Assembly (NCBI GenBank): GCA_012064385.1
Contig: QRDG01000473.1
Coordinates: 6,914,032-6,978,031 of the forward strand
Reading direction: 5' to 3'
From: Puccinellia tenuiflora
Lineage: Eukaryota > Streptophyta > Magnoliopsida > Poales > Poaceae
Length of the DNA: 64,000 nt
Shown here: piece after piece, positions 14,300 through 25,200 of the stretch
Layout: each line of letters starts with the position of its first letter
Numbering within the stretch: position 1 is the stretch's first letter
The notes under the pieces: generated by a model
What the model was told of the DNA's origin: nothing
What the model saw: the letters and a program-made list of their open reading frames with translations, nothing else
Database searches by the model: none
Translations under genes and position numbers: made by a program

Positions 14300-14459
14300 A
14301 CACACACACACAGCTTTCGGCCCCCAAGACGCTTTCCGCTACATATCGGCGATCGCAAGTTCGGTGATCCAGCCACAATTCGGCGGTCAAGTTTGCATAG
14401 TTTTAGACAAAAAAAACATAATTCGGCGATCAAAAGCGGCCAAATCGACGACATCGGCC

Positions 14460-16240
14460 TCAAATCGCCGGCTCGTCGTCCTCCACTTGCACCACGACGG
14501 AGGAGTCGGTCGATGGCGCAGCGATCGGCGGCGACGATGCCGGCGTGGTGACGGTGCTCGGCGTCGATTTCGTGGTGGAGCCTTCCGTTGGCGGAGTCGG
14601 GGTCATCGTCGGGGGTGGAGTCGGGGTCGGGGTCGGGGTCGACGCTGGTATCTCGTTCAGGATGAGGTCGCGGTGGCTCATGTACCACGCCTTGACCTTG
14701 TCGTCCCCGGGTCAGCGCTCATGAGGAACGCCAGATCGGTGTTCCTCTTCCTGGCCGCGACGTTGGTCTTGAGGAGCTTGATCTTCATGTCTGGTTTCTC
14801 CATCATCTGCGACCACCTCGCCTCGCACTTCTCCTCCCTCTTGACGGCGTGGGTCTTGGCGTCGGCGATGCACTTCTCGATCGACGTGTGCAGCCTTTCT
14901 GTCGCCGGTGCACTAGCCCTCGCCGCCTTCGCCTTCTTGTTCCCTTCTGGACGTCCATCCGAGGCTGCCGATCCCGGCGCGTCGGGGTTGAAGGGTTCTT
15001 TCCCCTTGCCGAGGTTCACACGAACCTCGGCCCACTTCTCGATCCTGGAGAAGACATGGAGGAACTTGAACTCAGCGTCTTTGCTATCCTGCCGGTACAT
15101 CTCGAACATCCGGACCATCTGCCGGCGCGCAACAAAAAGAAATGTCAGCCGAAGTAGAACAAACAGGCCATGGGCGACCGAGTCGGGGTTTACCTGTCGC
15201 TCGACGTCGGCGCCGCTCTCCGGGCGAGCCATGACCTCCGCTCGTCGAACGATCTCTTCACCCTCGCCCAATAGTTCTCCGAGTTCTGATTTGCACCGGT
15301 CATTGAGTCAATGCTCACCATATTCCACGCTCCGGCGAGACACTCATCTTCTTTGGCGGACCATTTGATCCGAGGCTCGGCTCTGTCGGCGGCCTTCTTC
15401 TTCTTCTTCTTCTTCTTCTTCTTCTTCTTCTTCTTGTTCTTCCCCTTCTTCGCGGCGACAGGTTGTTCTTCCTCCTCCTCGTACTCGCCGTATTCTTCCT
15501 CCTCCCCGGCGAACTCATCCCCAGCGAAGTCTCCCCCGGCGTCATCCTCTACTTCTCCCCGGGCGTATGCTGCCGCCCCCGCTGAGCCGGACGCGATGAT
15601 GTCGTCCATGCAGGCGTCCTGCGACTCCTGCGATTCGGGCGCCGTCGAACTCGACCGGGTTCACCGGAGGGGGGAACAGAGGGCCACGGTATGGCATGGC
15701 CAGCGAGCCCCCGGTGCCGGCGCTGAGTGCGGAAGGGCCGCGGAACATTATGTGGTTGAATCCGCCGTGCGGGTCGCCGTCTCCGTAGTCCAGCGAGTCC
15801 CCCCTCTAGTGGGGTGTGGCTGGCGACGCCGGTGAGAAGGCGGTGGGCGACGGCGAGAAGGCCGAGGCCGACGGTGACGGTGACGCCACGCTTGCTTGGC
15901 TTCCTCCTTGGCTTCCTTGGGTTCCCCCAAGCGCCGGGCGGCAAATAGAGGCCGTGCGGCGTAAACAGTGGCGACGGCACAGGAAAGCACGGTTTCCAGG
16001 CCGCCACCGCCACCGCTCGTCGTGTCTCCTTGGCCTCCTCCGCCTCCTTGGCCTTTTCCTCTCGTCCCTTGCCTTGCGGTCGGCGGTGACCGTCTTCCTT
16101 CGTTCGCCCACTCGGTGTTGCTCAAGCCGTCCGGCCGCCCCCCCCCCCCCCCTACCCCTCCCGGCGGAGGTCGCCCCCGCCCTCTTCGCCGGTGCTTCTT
16201 CGCCGGCGGCTCGTGTGTTGTTGAATTTCTTGGGCGCCAT
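14460..16240 (-). pseudogene. Harbinger ORF1 (SANT/Myb-like, NAM-associated) with frameshifts
   Basis: ORF1 proteins help Harbinger transposase bind its ends. The start is probably MAPKKFNNTRAAGEEAPAKR (minus strand, 16240). After several frame changes in the GC-rich part comes [19 protein letters not shown] (from 15609), an acidic segment, a poly-Lys tract from a (CTT)n microsatellite at 15394-15435, and the SANT motif [19 protein letters not shown] with [15 protein letters not shown] likely intron (about 15194-15121) precedes MVRMFEMYRQDSKDAEFKF, then THAVKREEKCEARWSQMMEK and KTNVAARKRNTDLAFLM. One base is missing after ADPG (near 14706), shifting the frame before AWYMSHRDLILNEIP. Not functional as read. 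Confidence 0.75.
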
Positions 16241-16956
16241 GGGAGGTGATTGCCGCGGGAAACGGCGGGAGCTACGGGATATGGAGAAGGAGAAATGGAG
16301 GGAAGCGAAACAAAAACGGCGGGAATCGTGTTGTCTCGCCGACAGGGCTGGCCCGCGCGGCTTTTCCCTTGCGCCGGCGCCCCCAGGCCGAACCTAGCGC
16401 GCTGGGTTCGGCCTGGGTACGCCGGATAACTTTTGGGCCAAATCCGGCGAAAAACGAGACCCTGGGGGCGCGACTGGGAGGAAAATCGCCCGCCGGCGTC
16501 CAAAAAGCGGTCCTGGGGGGCTTCGTGGGGGGACGGCTGGAGTTGCTCTTAGTCCGACGTCGTCATCCACGGCGTCCGTGCTGGTGTCGACGTTTATGCA
16601 GATGCTGCCCATCAGCCCATGGCCGGGGTGATCAAGCAGAGGAGGCGCAGGGCACTAACCAGCACAACTGCTCAAGGTAGTGAAAGAGGTCAACCGCCCA
16701 CCGCCCACCGCGAAGTTACTTCCAAGAGGAGTGTGTATGTACTATGTACTCAATAGTCATTACGGATGAAATAGCAACATACGAAGTTAATGGCTACGGC
16801 GAAGTTACTTAATGCATCAGTTTTGAGTTCCTTCATTGTCGATGTTTTCCTAGGATACCGATATATGCTTAGTTGAAATCCTTGGTGCATGGTCCTTCAT
16901 TCGATCATAGAAAACTGAACCTACAGAAGAACGACTGATGCAAACATCTTCTTTGA

Positions 16957-17341
16957 CTCCTAAACTCACATGCTCCTGTCTGTTTTTTAAATTCAAATAA
17001 AATAAAATATAAACATTTCAAAAAAGATCTATACTCATTCTAATAAAAGGACGACAAACATATACTTGTTTCCTAAGTATGTGCAAAGTTTCGTGGTGAA
17101 ATGACGCTTGTGGTGCTCTGTGCAAAAAAAAACAAAATCAATGCACATTTACGGCAACAAACATATCACAAAATGAGCACTGTTTTTATTTCCACAGAGC
17201 ACCATATATGTCATTTCGCCACGAAACATTGCACATACTTAGAACACTAGCATATGTTGTTTCCCCTTTCTTTTAATTTTTAAAGTGTTTTCATATTATG
17301 TGAATTCTGAAAACAGGTAGAATTAGGTGAGCTCGAGAGTC
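16957..17341. mobile_element. Inverted-repeat (fold-back) element 1
   Basis: The two halves are inverted copies: left ATGTGCAAAGTTTCGTGGTG...GTGGTGCTCTGTG, right CAGAGCACCATATATG...GCCACGAAACATTGCACAT. The ends carry ACTCCTAAACTCACATGCTC and GAGCTCGAGAGTC. No coding capacity; MITE-like, non-autonomous. Confidence 0.65.
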
Positions 17342-17443
17342 AGAACTTGCTGATATTTTCTTACTCGCTTATGTAGAATTCTTTTGTCATCTTGTTTGAA
17401 CAACATAAATCAAAACCTCAAAGCCAACCAAAGGATACAAATA

Positions 17444-17791
17444 ATGACTCCCGAGCTCCCATGCTCTTGCTCGATTTAAAAATTCAAAAACAACAGTACA
17501 ACATTTCAAAAAATATAAAAATAATCATCAACAAACATATACAAACTTTCGACATACATACAAAAATTTGCGATGAAATGACATTTGTGGTGCCCTGTAC
17601 GAAAAAAACTAATCACTAGCTGAAATGAGATTTTCGCATAGCCCACACAAAATGTCATTTTATCACGAAATTTGCACATATGAGAATACTTGCATATATT
17701 TGTTGCCAATTTTTTCCAAATTTTTTTTAAATTTTTTACTATTTGTTTTGAATTTTTTAATTGACCGGAAGCATGTGAAATCGGGAGCCAA
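17444..17791. mobile_element. Inverted-repeat (fold-back) element 2
   Basis: Left end CTCCCGAGCTCCCATGCTCT and right end AAATCGGGAGCC; the arms contain AAATTCAAAAAC versus GAATTTTTTAATT and a central CATTTGTGGTGCCCTGT block. Same family as elements 1, 3 and 4 by arm organisation. Bases 17792-18165 hold no other feature. Confidence 0.6.
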
Positions 17792-18176
17792 AACACCTCT
17801 CCTATGGAAGCTACTATCAAACATAGATACATAGAAAATGTAAAAAAATACAATAGATATTAGGAAAGCCAAGAAAGTACATCGGACATGATAGACCAAA
17901 GTTGTTCCCTGACCATAAAAAATGACAAAACGATCTGATCAACACTGAACCCATGCACCTAATTTGGACCAAACTTCAGAAAGAAATTGGTAGAAGTATC
18001 TTTTTTCAGAAGCCGCTTGAGAAGTCTAAAAAAAGTGCGCCTTACGAGCATTAAAAGACACGAATCCCGTGCATTGTCCTGTCGACCACCATCTGCTCAC
18101 CGACTGAACTAAACGTTGAACCTCGAGATGGCCATGGATGTCAAGACAATATAGATCAGTTGCAACATTATGACAT

Positions 18177-18338
18177 TTTTTTCGATAAAAGGAGTTTCAT
18201 TACTTAAATAGTTTAAGCATTATACCCGGTCTCTGCATAACTCGGATGCACACAGCCCTTATAGGATCCCAAGTCTGAAAACAGAAGAATAAAAGAAGGA
18301 GAATTAGATATCACGATGAGAAATTGTAAAGACATAGG
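18177..18338 (-). mobile_element. 5'-truncated LINE tail (162 bp) with 11-bp target duplication
   Basis: On the minus strand it reads GGCTGTGTGCATCC, TTATGCAGAGACCGGGT and AAGTAATGAAACTCC, ending in TTATCGAAAAAA, matching the 3' end of the full-length LINE at 49657-49741. CATTATGACAT flanks it perfectly (18166-18176 and 18339-18349). A severely truncated target-primed insertion. Confidence 0.88.
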
Positions 18339-18349
18339 CATTATGACAT

Positions 18350-19273
18350 CGGCAATCCCAAAATTGAGTAACTAAGTGGACATGCCAATTTATTTCTTAT
18401 ACTAGTCTCTAATAGTTATCTTGTCAAGCAACACATGACCCTACTTCAAGTATTTGTAATTCAATTTATTTTCATATGGATTTCTTACTAGGAATGGTAA
18501 ATATCTAATTGTGTACTTCATCCACAACTCTTATTTTTTTCTTATAAGGGAGGCTCCCACTAGGCCAACTTGCCAGAGTAGCAGCGTCATATTGGCAAGG
18601 TCTGCACTCTAACGAAGGCCGGGTTCAGTGGGCACCGCCGACCGAACAATCCGAGAGCTGTCGTGGGCGCGGTATCATTGCTGCCGGCCGGAGGACGCGT
18701 CGGCATGGCCGGAGACTGGTTGGACGGGACTGAATTCGAAGCAATGATCTATTATCTATACATCTCATTCTCGATTGATTTAACGTTCCCGTCGAGCCAG
18801 CAGGCAGGTATCATGAGTTCATGACCTGCAGCTGTGGGACGTTAATTTGCTGACCACATATATTCGCCGTACATCATTGGTGCGTAACTGCGAGTCTGCG
18901 ACAGTTGTCCGACGAAAAGCAAAAAGAACCAAGTTATACCGCTCCATCGTTATAGCCAAAACCTTGAACGTTGCCGCACCTCTCCCACAATGCTCCTGTA
19001 GGTTTCGGTAGGCAGTTAACCGAAGAGTGAGGCTGATTTTCTAAGCACAATGAGTCGTTCTCAACGAACCAAACATTGAGGCTGTTCTCTCTGAAGTTGT
19101 CGAAAAACACCAGAATCTGAACTGATTTATGCCTCTGACTAGGACATAACCCTTGGGTCCTTCCCTTTTCTTTAATGGAGTAGATTAGCTTTGGCTAGTT
19201 TTGGCGGCTTGCCCCGGTGACGTTGGAGAAGAAAACTAAGAAGTATATTCAAACCGAATGCTCTGGTCTCATG
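18350..19273. other. Left flank of the DMP tandem array
   Basis: No gene. A GC-rich patch at 18590-18730 has no recognisable product. The last part (about 19085-19150: ACACCAGAATCTG, GATTTATG, GACATAACCCTTGG) resembles at lower identity a segment found near the right of both repeat units (about 49770-49815 and 62172-62217). Confidence 0.45.
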
Positions 19274-19640
19274 CATAAATCCGATGACTAATTCTAAACA
19301 TGTGCATATCATCAAAAAAAATGTCAACACATTCTAATATCTTACAACAGAAGCAGATGACTAATCCCGTTTCTTCACCTTCCTGGGAAGGAGACTTCCA
19401 AATCGCAAAACACATGCTGGCTGCAAATTACTTGCGTCAAACCTGTTTAGAAGTTTAGAAGTAACGCTATTGTTAAACAAAACTAGTCCGAGGGAGCTGT
19501 AACTTCAAGGCAAGGTCATATATCAAGAGATATTGTATTGTAAGTACATGTAAGCTGACCATACTAGAAGAGTTGAATTCCAACTACATGCATGCATGTA
19601 TCATGTATGTAGAGCCCTTCAGCATGCAGTAGACAAATCA

Positions 19641-19693
19641 ACGGTGGCTGTTATGCTCTCTCAAAAAAAAAAAAAAAAAAACGGTCGCTGTTA
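19641..19693 (+). mobile_element. Minute retroposed insertion in the unit A DMP promoter
   Basis: ACGGTGGCTGTTA (19641-19653) and ACGGTCGCTGTTA (19681-19693) flank 27 bp made of TGCTCTCTC plus 18 A. Unit B has a single copy of the site (near 54203) with no insertion. This is the signature of a target-primed retroposition of an almost completely 5'-truncated RNA. It sits about 30-80 bp upstream of the TATA box. Confidence 0.75.
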
Positions 19694-19723
19694 AAATCGT
19701 CCGCAGAGGTAGAGGATTCTCCC

Positions 19724-19731
19724 TATATAAA
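19724..19731 (+). promoter_or_regulatory. TATA box of DMP gene A
   Basis: CCCTATATAAACCC, 73 bp upstream of the start codon at 19804. The identical TATATAAA lies at 54244-54251 before gene B. Confidence 0.75.
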
Positions 19732-19803
19732 CCCAAGCTTTACAACAGAGAGCGGACCAACTTGGAGTATTCCTAGCTAGGACAACGTCATATCGAGCAC
19801 ACA

Positions 19804-20595
19804 ATGGCATCTTCTTCGTCGCCTAACATGATCCACATACCTCCGCAGACCAACGACGGCGAGATAACGGTGGCCACAGTGGGCACGACCCTCACCACGA
19901 CTAAGGACGCCGCCGGTGGCTCCACCACCACGGCTCCGGCAGCTTCTGGACAGTCAGCCTCGGCGACGGACAAGGTCATGTCCACCGCCGCGAACCTTGC
20001 ACAGCTCCTGCCGACGGGCACGGTGCTGGCGTACCAGGCGCTGTCACCGTCCTTCACCAACCACGGCAAGTGTGAGACCTCGAACCAGTGGCTCACCGCA
20101 GCACTGGTCATCGTCCTCACCGCCAGCTGCCTCTTCTTCGCCATCACCGACAGCGTCGTCGGCAGCGACCAAAAGCTCTATTACGGCGTTGCCACTCTTC
20201 GCGGCTTCAATGTGTTCAACTTCTCCAGCGAAGAGGAAAAGGAGCACTGGAGCTCAGACGAGTTCAGGAGGCTCCGCCTCCGGCCGCTCGACTTCATGCA
20301 TTCCTTCTTTACGGCGGTAGTTTTCCTCGCCGTGGCCTTCAGCGACGTGGGGCTGCAGAATTGCTTCTTCCCCGACGCAGGTAAGAACACTGAGCAGCTG
20401 CTCAAGAACCTGCCACTCGGCATGGCATTTTTGTCCAGTTCTGTGTTCATCATCTTTCCAACCAAAAGGAAGGGCATCGGATTCAACGACACCACTCCTT
20501 ACAAGGAGGCTGTCCATGATACTTCGAGTACCCAAACTTCGGCTCTAGAGGGTCCCCTAATATCCTCCAAGGTGTTTCCAGTAGACGGCGTCTGA
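19804..20595 (+). CDS. DMP (DUF679) membrane protein, gene A (263 aa)
   Basis: Plant-specific four-helix membrane protein. Some family members act in sperm-cell membranes during fertilisation and affect haploid induction; others are linked to senescence and ER or tonoplast remodelling. Which role applies here cannot be read from sequence. After a disordered Ser/Thr-rich N-terminus (residues 1-55) comes the family signature NLAQLLPTGTVLAYQALSP (helix 1) and TNHGKC, helix 2 WLTAALVIVLTASCLFFAIT, the loop LYYGVATLRGFNVFN and RLRLRPLDFMHS, helix 3 FFTAVVFLAVAFSDVGLQNC, and helix 4 LPLGMAFLSSSVFIIFPTKR. Single exon, as usual for the family. Start chosen at the first ATG after the TATA box (CACACAATGGC). 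Intact; a paralogue lies in unit B. Confidence 0.93.
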   Translation: MASSSSPNMIHIPPQTNDGEITVATVGTTLTTTKDAAGGSTTTAPAASGQSASATDKVMSTAANLAQLLPTGTVLAYQALSPSFTNHGKCETSNQWLTAALVIVLTASCLFFAITDSVVGSDQKLYYGVATLRGFNVFNFSSEEEKEHWSSDEFRRLRLRPLDFMHSFFTAVVFLAVAFSDVGLQNCFFPDAGKNTEQLLKNLPLGMAFLSSSVFIIFPTKRKGIGFNDTTPYKEAVHDTSSTQTSALEGPLISSKVFPVDGV

Positions 20596-20744
20596 TGCGC
20601 TTATGCTTTGTAATCTGTTTTTACTTTCGCTCCCCTCATCTCCATCTTAGATGGTTTTAGTTTTTTCAGAATGTGGTAGCTCTCTGTTCAGCTATTATCG
20701 CTGACGCGTGGCGTGAAATGATATTTTTGGACATGATATCACGA

Positions 20745-21085
20745 GGGAGGTGTTTTAGATCCGGAGCTCATATGCTCCTGGTCAATTAAAAAATTCAGAA
20801 AAAATAGTAAATCATTTCAAAAAAAAATCTGAACAAATTTGGTGACGAACATATATATGTTTTCTATTGTCAAATTTCGTGAGGAATTGACATTTCTGCT
20901 GCTCTGTGCAAAAAAGACAAAATTGCACAGAGCAGAAAAAATCATTTCATTATGAAATTTTGTAAGTATGTACAAAATTTGTATATGTTCATCGCCAATT
21001 TTCTCTGAATTTTTTGAAATATTATACTATTTTTATTGAATTTCTTATTTGGCCAGGAGCATATGAGCTCGGGAGCCAAAGTGGA
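20745..21085. mobile_element. Inverted-repeat (fold-back) element 3, unit A
   Basis: Ends GGTGTTTTAGATCCGGAGCT and AGCTCGGGAGCC. The arms are inverted copies of each other: TTTGGTGACGAACATATA versus TATATGTTCATCGCCAA, and CTGCTGCTCTGTGCA versus TGCACAGAGCAG at the fold centre. It follows the DMP gene by about 150 bp and is present at the same place in unit B, so it predates the duplication. Confidence 0.75.
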
Positions 21086-22262
21086 TTTCCGGCATCCAAT
21101 GTAGTGTAACATGTGGTAAAAATCCCTATTGATTAAAAAAATAATTTTTTCTTTAGTTTATTTTGCCGGTATTATCCCAATTTTTTATTTTCAAAATTAT
21201 TTCACCGTCGTCCGCTGGATTTGTGAAAACAACTAATCATCAACTAGATGGGCGATAAACTGTAATCGTGGCGGCATCGCACTAATCGATCGGGTTTAGT
21301 ACTTGTCATCAGGCAGTGGGACGATATGTCTTAATCATCCAAAGATTATCCTTCGACAACATACATTTGTCACATAGTAAAATGCAAACAATGCAAAAGA
21401 ATAATTGTTTTGTGCATCCCTTGTTGCAGTTAATCAGTTCTTTTCTTATATAGATATAGTTTGTTGTGGGTTCATATATATCCAAAAAAAAGAATAAAAC
21501 ATGAAGATAGTATGGTTATTACGCATGGAAGACCAAACTAGACAAGAAAATCCAATAAGATCATCTCTCCATCCAAACTCAAGTCCCATGGCAGGGAGAG
21601 TAGACATGCCCATGGAATGAACACATGTGGAAAGAAAGTAGCACATGACATGACCACTGCAGAATCCAAAAGACTAGTATACTCTTTCAGTAAATTATTA
21701 TCCATCAACCTACACTGATAGCGAAATGTTTGATTGCTTAAGCCTGCATCCAATATTACCAAGGTAGAGTTGCATCGTTATTCTCACTAGTGCAGAACTG
21801 TTCCAAACAATCTATTCATCGGACATGCTTCGTTCATTGAAATCTGAAAAACATAAGGGTGCTTGTGCGATGAGCCGATGAGGTATTTCTAGAACGGATG
21901 TCGCTTGCAAACCCCATCATCGGAAATGGATAAAAGGAAACAAAATGATGCTGATGTGGACAAGCTACATCCACTAGGACAATTTACTATGGCCGCGTCT
22001 ATGCATACCTCTATGCATATGTTTAAACGAGGTTAACAATTACCCAATGTTACCACATAATTATATATTTCACCTTGTAACCACAAAAAACCCGGTATTA
22101 TGCTTGACTTTGCATTTGAATTCCAAATTAATGGATCTGAAATGTTGTTGCCTTTTGTGTGGAGCAAATATAATTCTTAAGTTATATATCCGATGTTAAA
22201 TAGGTTTTCATATGGTTTGCATATGCACTAGAGGAAGATAATTAGAGGAATATTGAATTTTT
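21086..22262. other. Unit A non-coding DNA downstream of the DMP gene
   Basis: AT-rich sequence collinear with unit B (55656-56551 and 59337-59592). The site CTATGCATACCTCTATG near 22002-22018 is the empty site for the CACTA insertion of unit B. No genes. Confidence 0.7.
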
Positions 22263-25200
22263 GCCAAAAAAGGCTTTACGCCCAGCTTTATAAATAAAGC
22301 ACGCCCAGCTTTATAAATAAATCAACCAACATAGTATCCTACAACCACCGTGCACGAGCACAAAAAATAAAAATAAAAAGGTTCGCTAGGGCCACGGCAC
22401 AACACGACCCAACAAGTACGAAGAAGATCGATACAACTCCGCGAGGAGAGCAACTCAACGACTAGAAGACGCCGACATCCTGCGCGCTACTCTCAGGAGG
22501 TCCTTGAGCATGTCATCCAGCCGCTCCTTGTCCCGCTGTCTACACATCGGATGCCACTGCTGTAAAAATGCAAGAAATTTGAACACAGAGTCAGAAGCAC
22601 GCCGCAGGAAGACACGCTCGATAACCATTTTGTTACGGATGGTCCAGAGGGTCCAGGTCATCGCCGCGAACACTAACCAGAAGAGGCGCCTCCTCCTACC
22701 AGTACGATTCGCTTGCGCCTCCAGGAACTCGCCAAGGTCCTGGGCCTGCCACTCAGGTCCAAGAGCCTCGGCCAAGACGTTCCATAAGAAGCGAGCAGCA
22801 GGACAAGAGAAGAGGATGTGGGTTCCCGACTCTGGAACCGCACATAGCGGACAAGTCCCATCCCCTGGGCCAAGTCGCTTGGCCACCTCCACACCCGATG
22901 GGAGGCGGTCCCTCAAGAGTTGCCACGTAAAGATCTTAATTTTAAGCGGCATTGGAGCCTTCGAGAGATGGGAGGTCCAAGGCATAGCAGGCCCTCTAAA
23001 TAGGGCCCGGTATGCGGAGCCCACCGAGAAGTTGCCAGCGGCCGAGAGGGCCCAGGACACACTATCTGGAATGCCCGAGAGGTCTACAGGGAGGAGAGCC
23101 AGAAGCATCTCCCAGCTATTGGCCTCATCCGGGCCAAATGTGCGGCGGAACCCGATGTTCCACCGCCCCAGTTGGAGCGCATCTGCAACCAAAAGGGACG
23201 GGTCCGAGCAAATCGCAAAGAGATCCGGAAACTCATATCGAAGAGGTCGACCGCCAAGCCATGAGTCCAGCCAAAACAGGGTGCCTCTTCCGTCGCCTAC
23301 GGAGAAGGCCGCCCCCAACCGTATCTCATGCTTAATAGTCTGAAGGGATCTCCAAAACTGAGATCCCTCCTTCCTCTCACAGGCCATGAGAGGTCTGCCC
23401 CTCAGGTACTTGGCCTTAATAAGTTGAAGCCAGAGGCCACCATCATCTCTAAGGATCCGCCAAACCCATTTCAGCAACAGGGCCTTATTCATTTGGCGGG
23501 ATGCCAGAATACCTATGCCCCCAAGTTCCTTGGGGACGCAAATATCCGACCACTTAACCATATGGTACTTGGGTCTTCCACTCGCCGGTTGCCAGAAGAA
23601 GCGAGAGAGCTCCTTGTCAAAGCCCGCATGCACTCCCTCTGGCAAGAGGTAAAGCCCCATGGTGTACATGGGGAGACTCGATAGGCAGGAGTCGATTAGG
23701 ATGGTCTTACTCCCCTTGGAGGTAAACCTCCCCTGCCACGGCTCGGATTTTGCCTTGACCCGTTCAACTAACGGGTCAAGGTCCCTAATCAAAATCCGTG
23801 AGTCCTTGATTGGCATTCCTAGGTAGGATACAGGGAAGGAGGACAACCTACAATTGAGGTTGTCCGCTATCCGACTCTGTTCCTCCGGAGAATACCCCAG
23901 GACCACGACTTCACTTTTATCGAAATTGATCTTGAGACCCGACATGGCCTCAAAGCACAGTAGAAGGAACTTGAGATTAATAATATCAAGGTCAGATCCT
24001 TCCACCATGATCATAGTATCATATGCGTACTACAGATGCGTCACACCGCCCCCTGGGACGAGGTGTCCAACCACACCCGAGATGTGGCCGGAGGTCTTAG
24101 CTCGCTCTAGGACCTCCGCCAGGGCGTCAACTGCGGAGTTGAACAGCAGAGGAGAAATAGGATCCCCCTGCCGAACTCCACAAGTCGATCTAAAATAGGG
24201 ACCCACTTCCCCATTTATATTAATGGCGGTGTTGCCACTCATAACAATCTGCATAATCCACCGGATCATCCGCTCGTCCACCCCTCTCCGTTGTAGAACC
24301 AACCGGAGAAAGGCCCAGTCTAGACGATCATACGCCTTTTGGAAATCCAGCTTAAGGAACACGCCCCGCTGGCGACGTGTCCTGACCTCATGCACAATCT
24401 CATGAAGTGCCAGAATACCATCATGTATATACCTCCCCTTAAGGAAGGCAAACTGGTAAGGGTGTGTAAGGCGCTCCAGGACCGGAGCCAGCCTCGACGC
24501 ACACACCTTCGAGAAGATCCTATGGATAACATTAAGAACCGTAATAGGTCTAAATTGGCGTATGTCCGATGCCCCCACAACCTTGGGGATAAGGGTCACA
24601 ACGCCAAAGTTAAGGCGGGACATAACCAATGTTCCAATGTAAAACTCTTGGAACATAGGCATGATCACCGCCTTGATATTCTCCCAAAATTTTTGGAAGA
24701 AAATGACTGGGAGACCATCCGGCCCAGGGGCCGAATTAGTTTTCATACCCAGAATGGCCCGGCCAACCTCCTCCGGGAGAAAAGGGAGAGTAAGGGCCTC
24801 ATTCTCCTCCTCAGAGACCCTGGCCCCCGCTGGCCAGAAATCTGCTGAGAGCGACACCCCCGAGCGGGGTGCCGCCGTAAACAACTCCTTATAGAAGGAG
24901 TAAATATGGGAGGATATCTCTCCTGGCGCCTCCAGGAGCCGATCCCCCTCCCACAGGCAAGGAATAGAGCACTTCCTACGACGCCCATTGGCTATCGCGT
25001 GGAAGTAAGCCGTATTCGCTTCCCCTTTAAGGATCCAGTTCTGGCGGCTCCGTTGCCGCCAGAAGGTCTCCTCACCCTTATAGATCCCCATAAGGGAATC
25101 CTCAAGGGTATATCGCTGAAGCCACTCCTCAGCGGTGAGACCCACTGAATCCGCCGCTAGATCTAAAGTCTGGATCTCCTCTAGAATAGAGGATTTCCGC

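Larger units (their letters stand above)
14158..16548 (-). mobile_element. PIF/Harbinger-type transposon (2391 bp)
   Basis: Terminal inverted repeats GAGCAACTCCAGCCGT at both ends and a 3-bp TTA duplication (14155-14157 and 16549-16551), the TWA type typical of Harbinger. It encodes on the minus strand the SANT/Myb-like and NAM-associated ORF1 protein but no DDE transposase, so it is non-autonomous. It sits inside the second PIP-like gene. Long C runs lie near both ends. Confidence 0.85.
12505..16657 (+). repeat. Tandem duplication carrying two PIP-like genes
   Basis: Copy 1 runs from about 12505 to 13180 and copy 2 from about 13515 to 14157, then 16549 to 16657 after the Harbinger insertion. 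Shared blocks in the same order include CACGCCACACGAGGTTCAG versus CACACGAAGTTCAG, the GC-rich GGTGGCCGGC block, CTCTGTTCCAGCACCAACAC, GCTGCTCCCGCTGCACGGAC, the TATA region and the coding sequence. The duplication therefore included the promoter. Copies are clearly diverged (many substitutions and indels). Confidence 0.85.
14053..16657 (+). pseudogene. Second PIP-like gene, frameshifted and interrupted by a transposon
   Basis: The start at 14053 gives MVAHELRGWFRVVIVALVMIVATSL, matching the signal peptide of copy 1. Relative to copy 1 about 7 bp are missing near 14137, so the frame ends at the TGA at 14140-14142. A Harbinger element then separates the rest. After it, from 16552, the sequence aligns again: STASVLVSTFMQMLPISPW-like codons, another frame break, then SRGGAGH and a stop at 16655-16657. 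The secreted-peptide terminus is still visible but cannot be made. The order of frameshift and insertion is unknown. Confidence 0.8.

Noticed and set aside
15311..15835. 174-codon plus-strand ORF with poly-Phe and Ser
   Set aside because: Antisense of the Harbinger ORF1, produced by the (CTT)n microsatellite; the minus strand carries the recognisable SANT motif.
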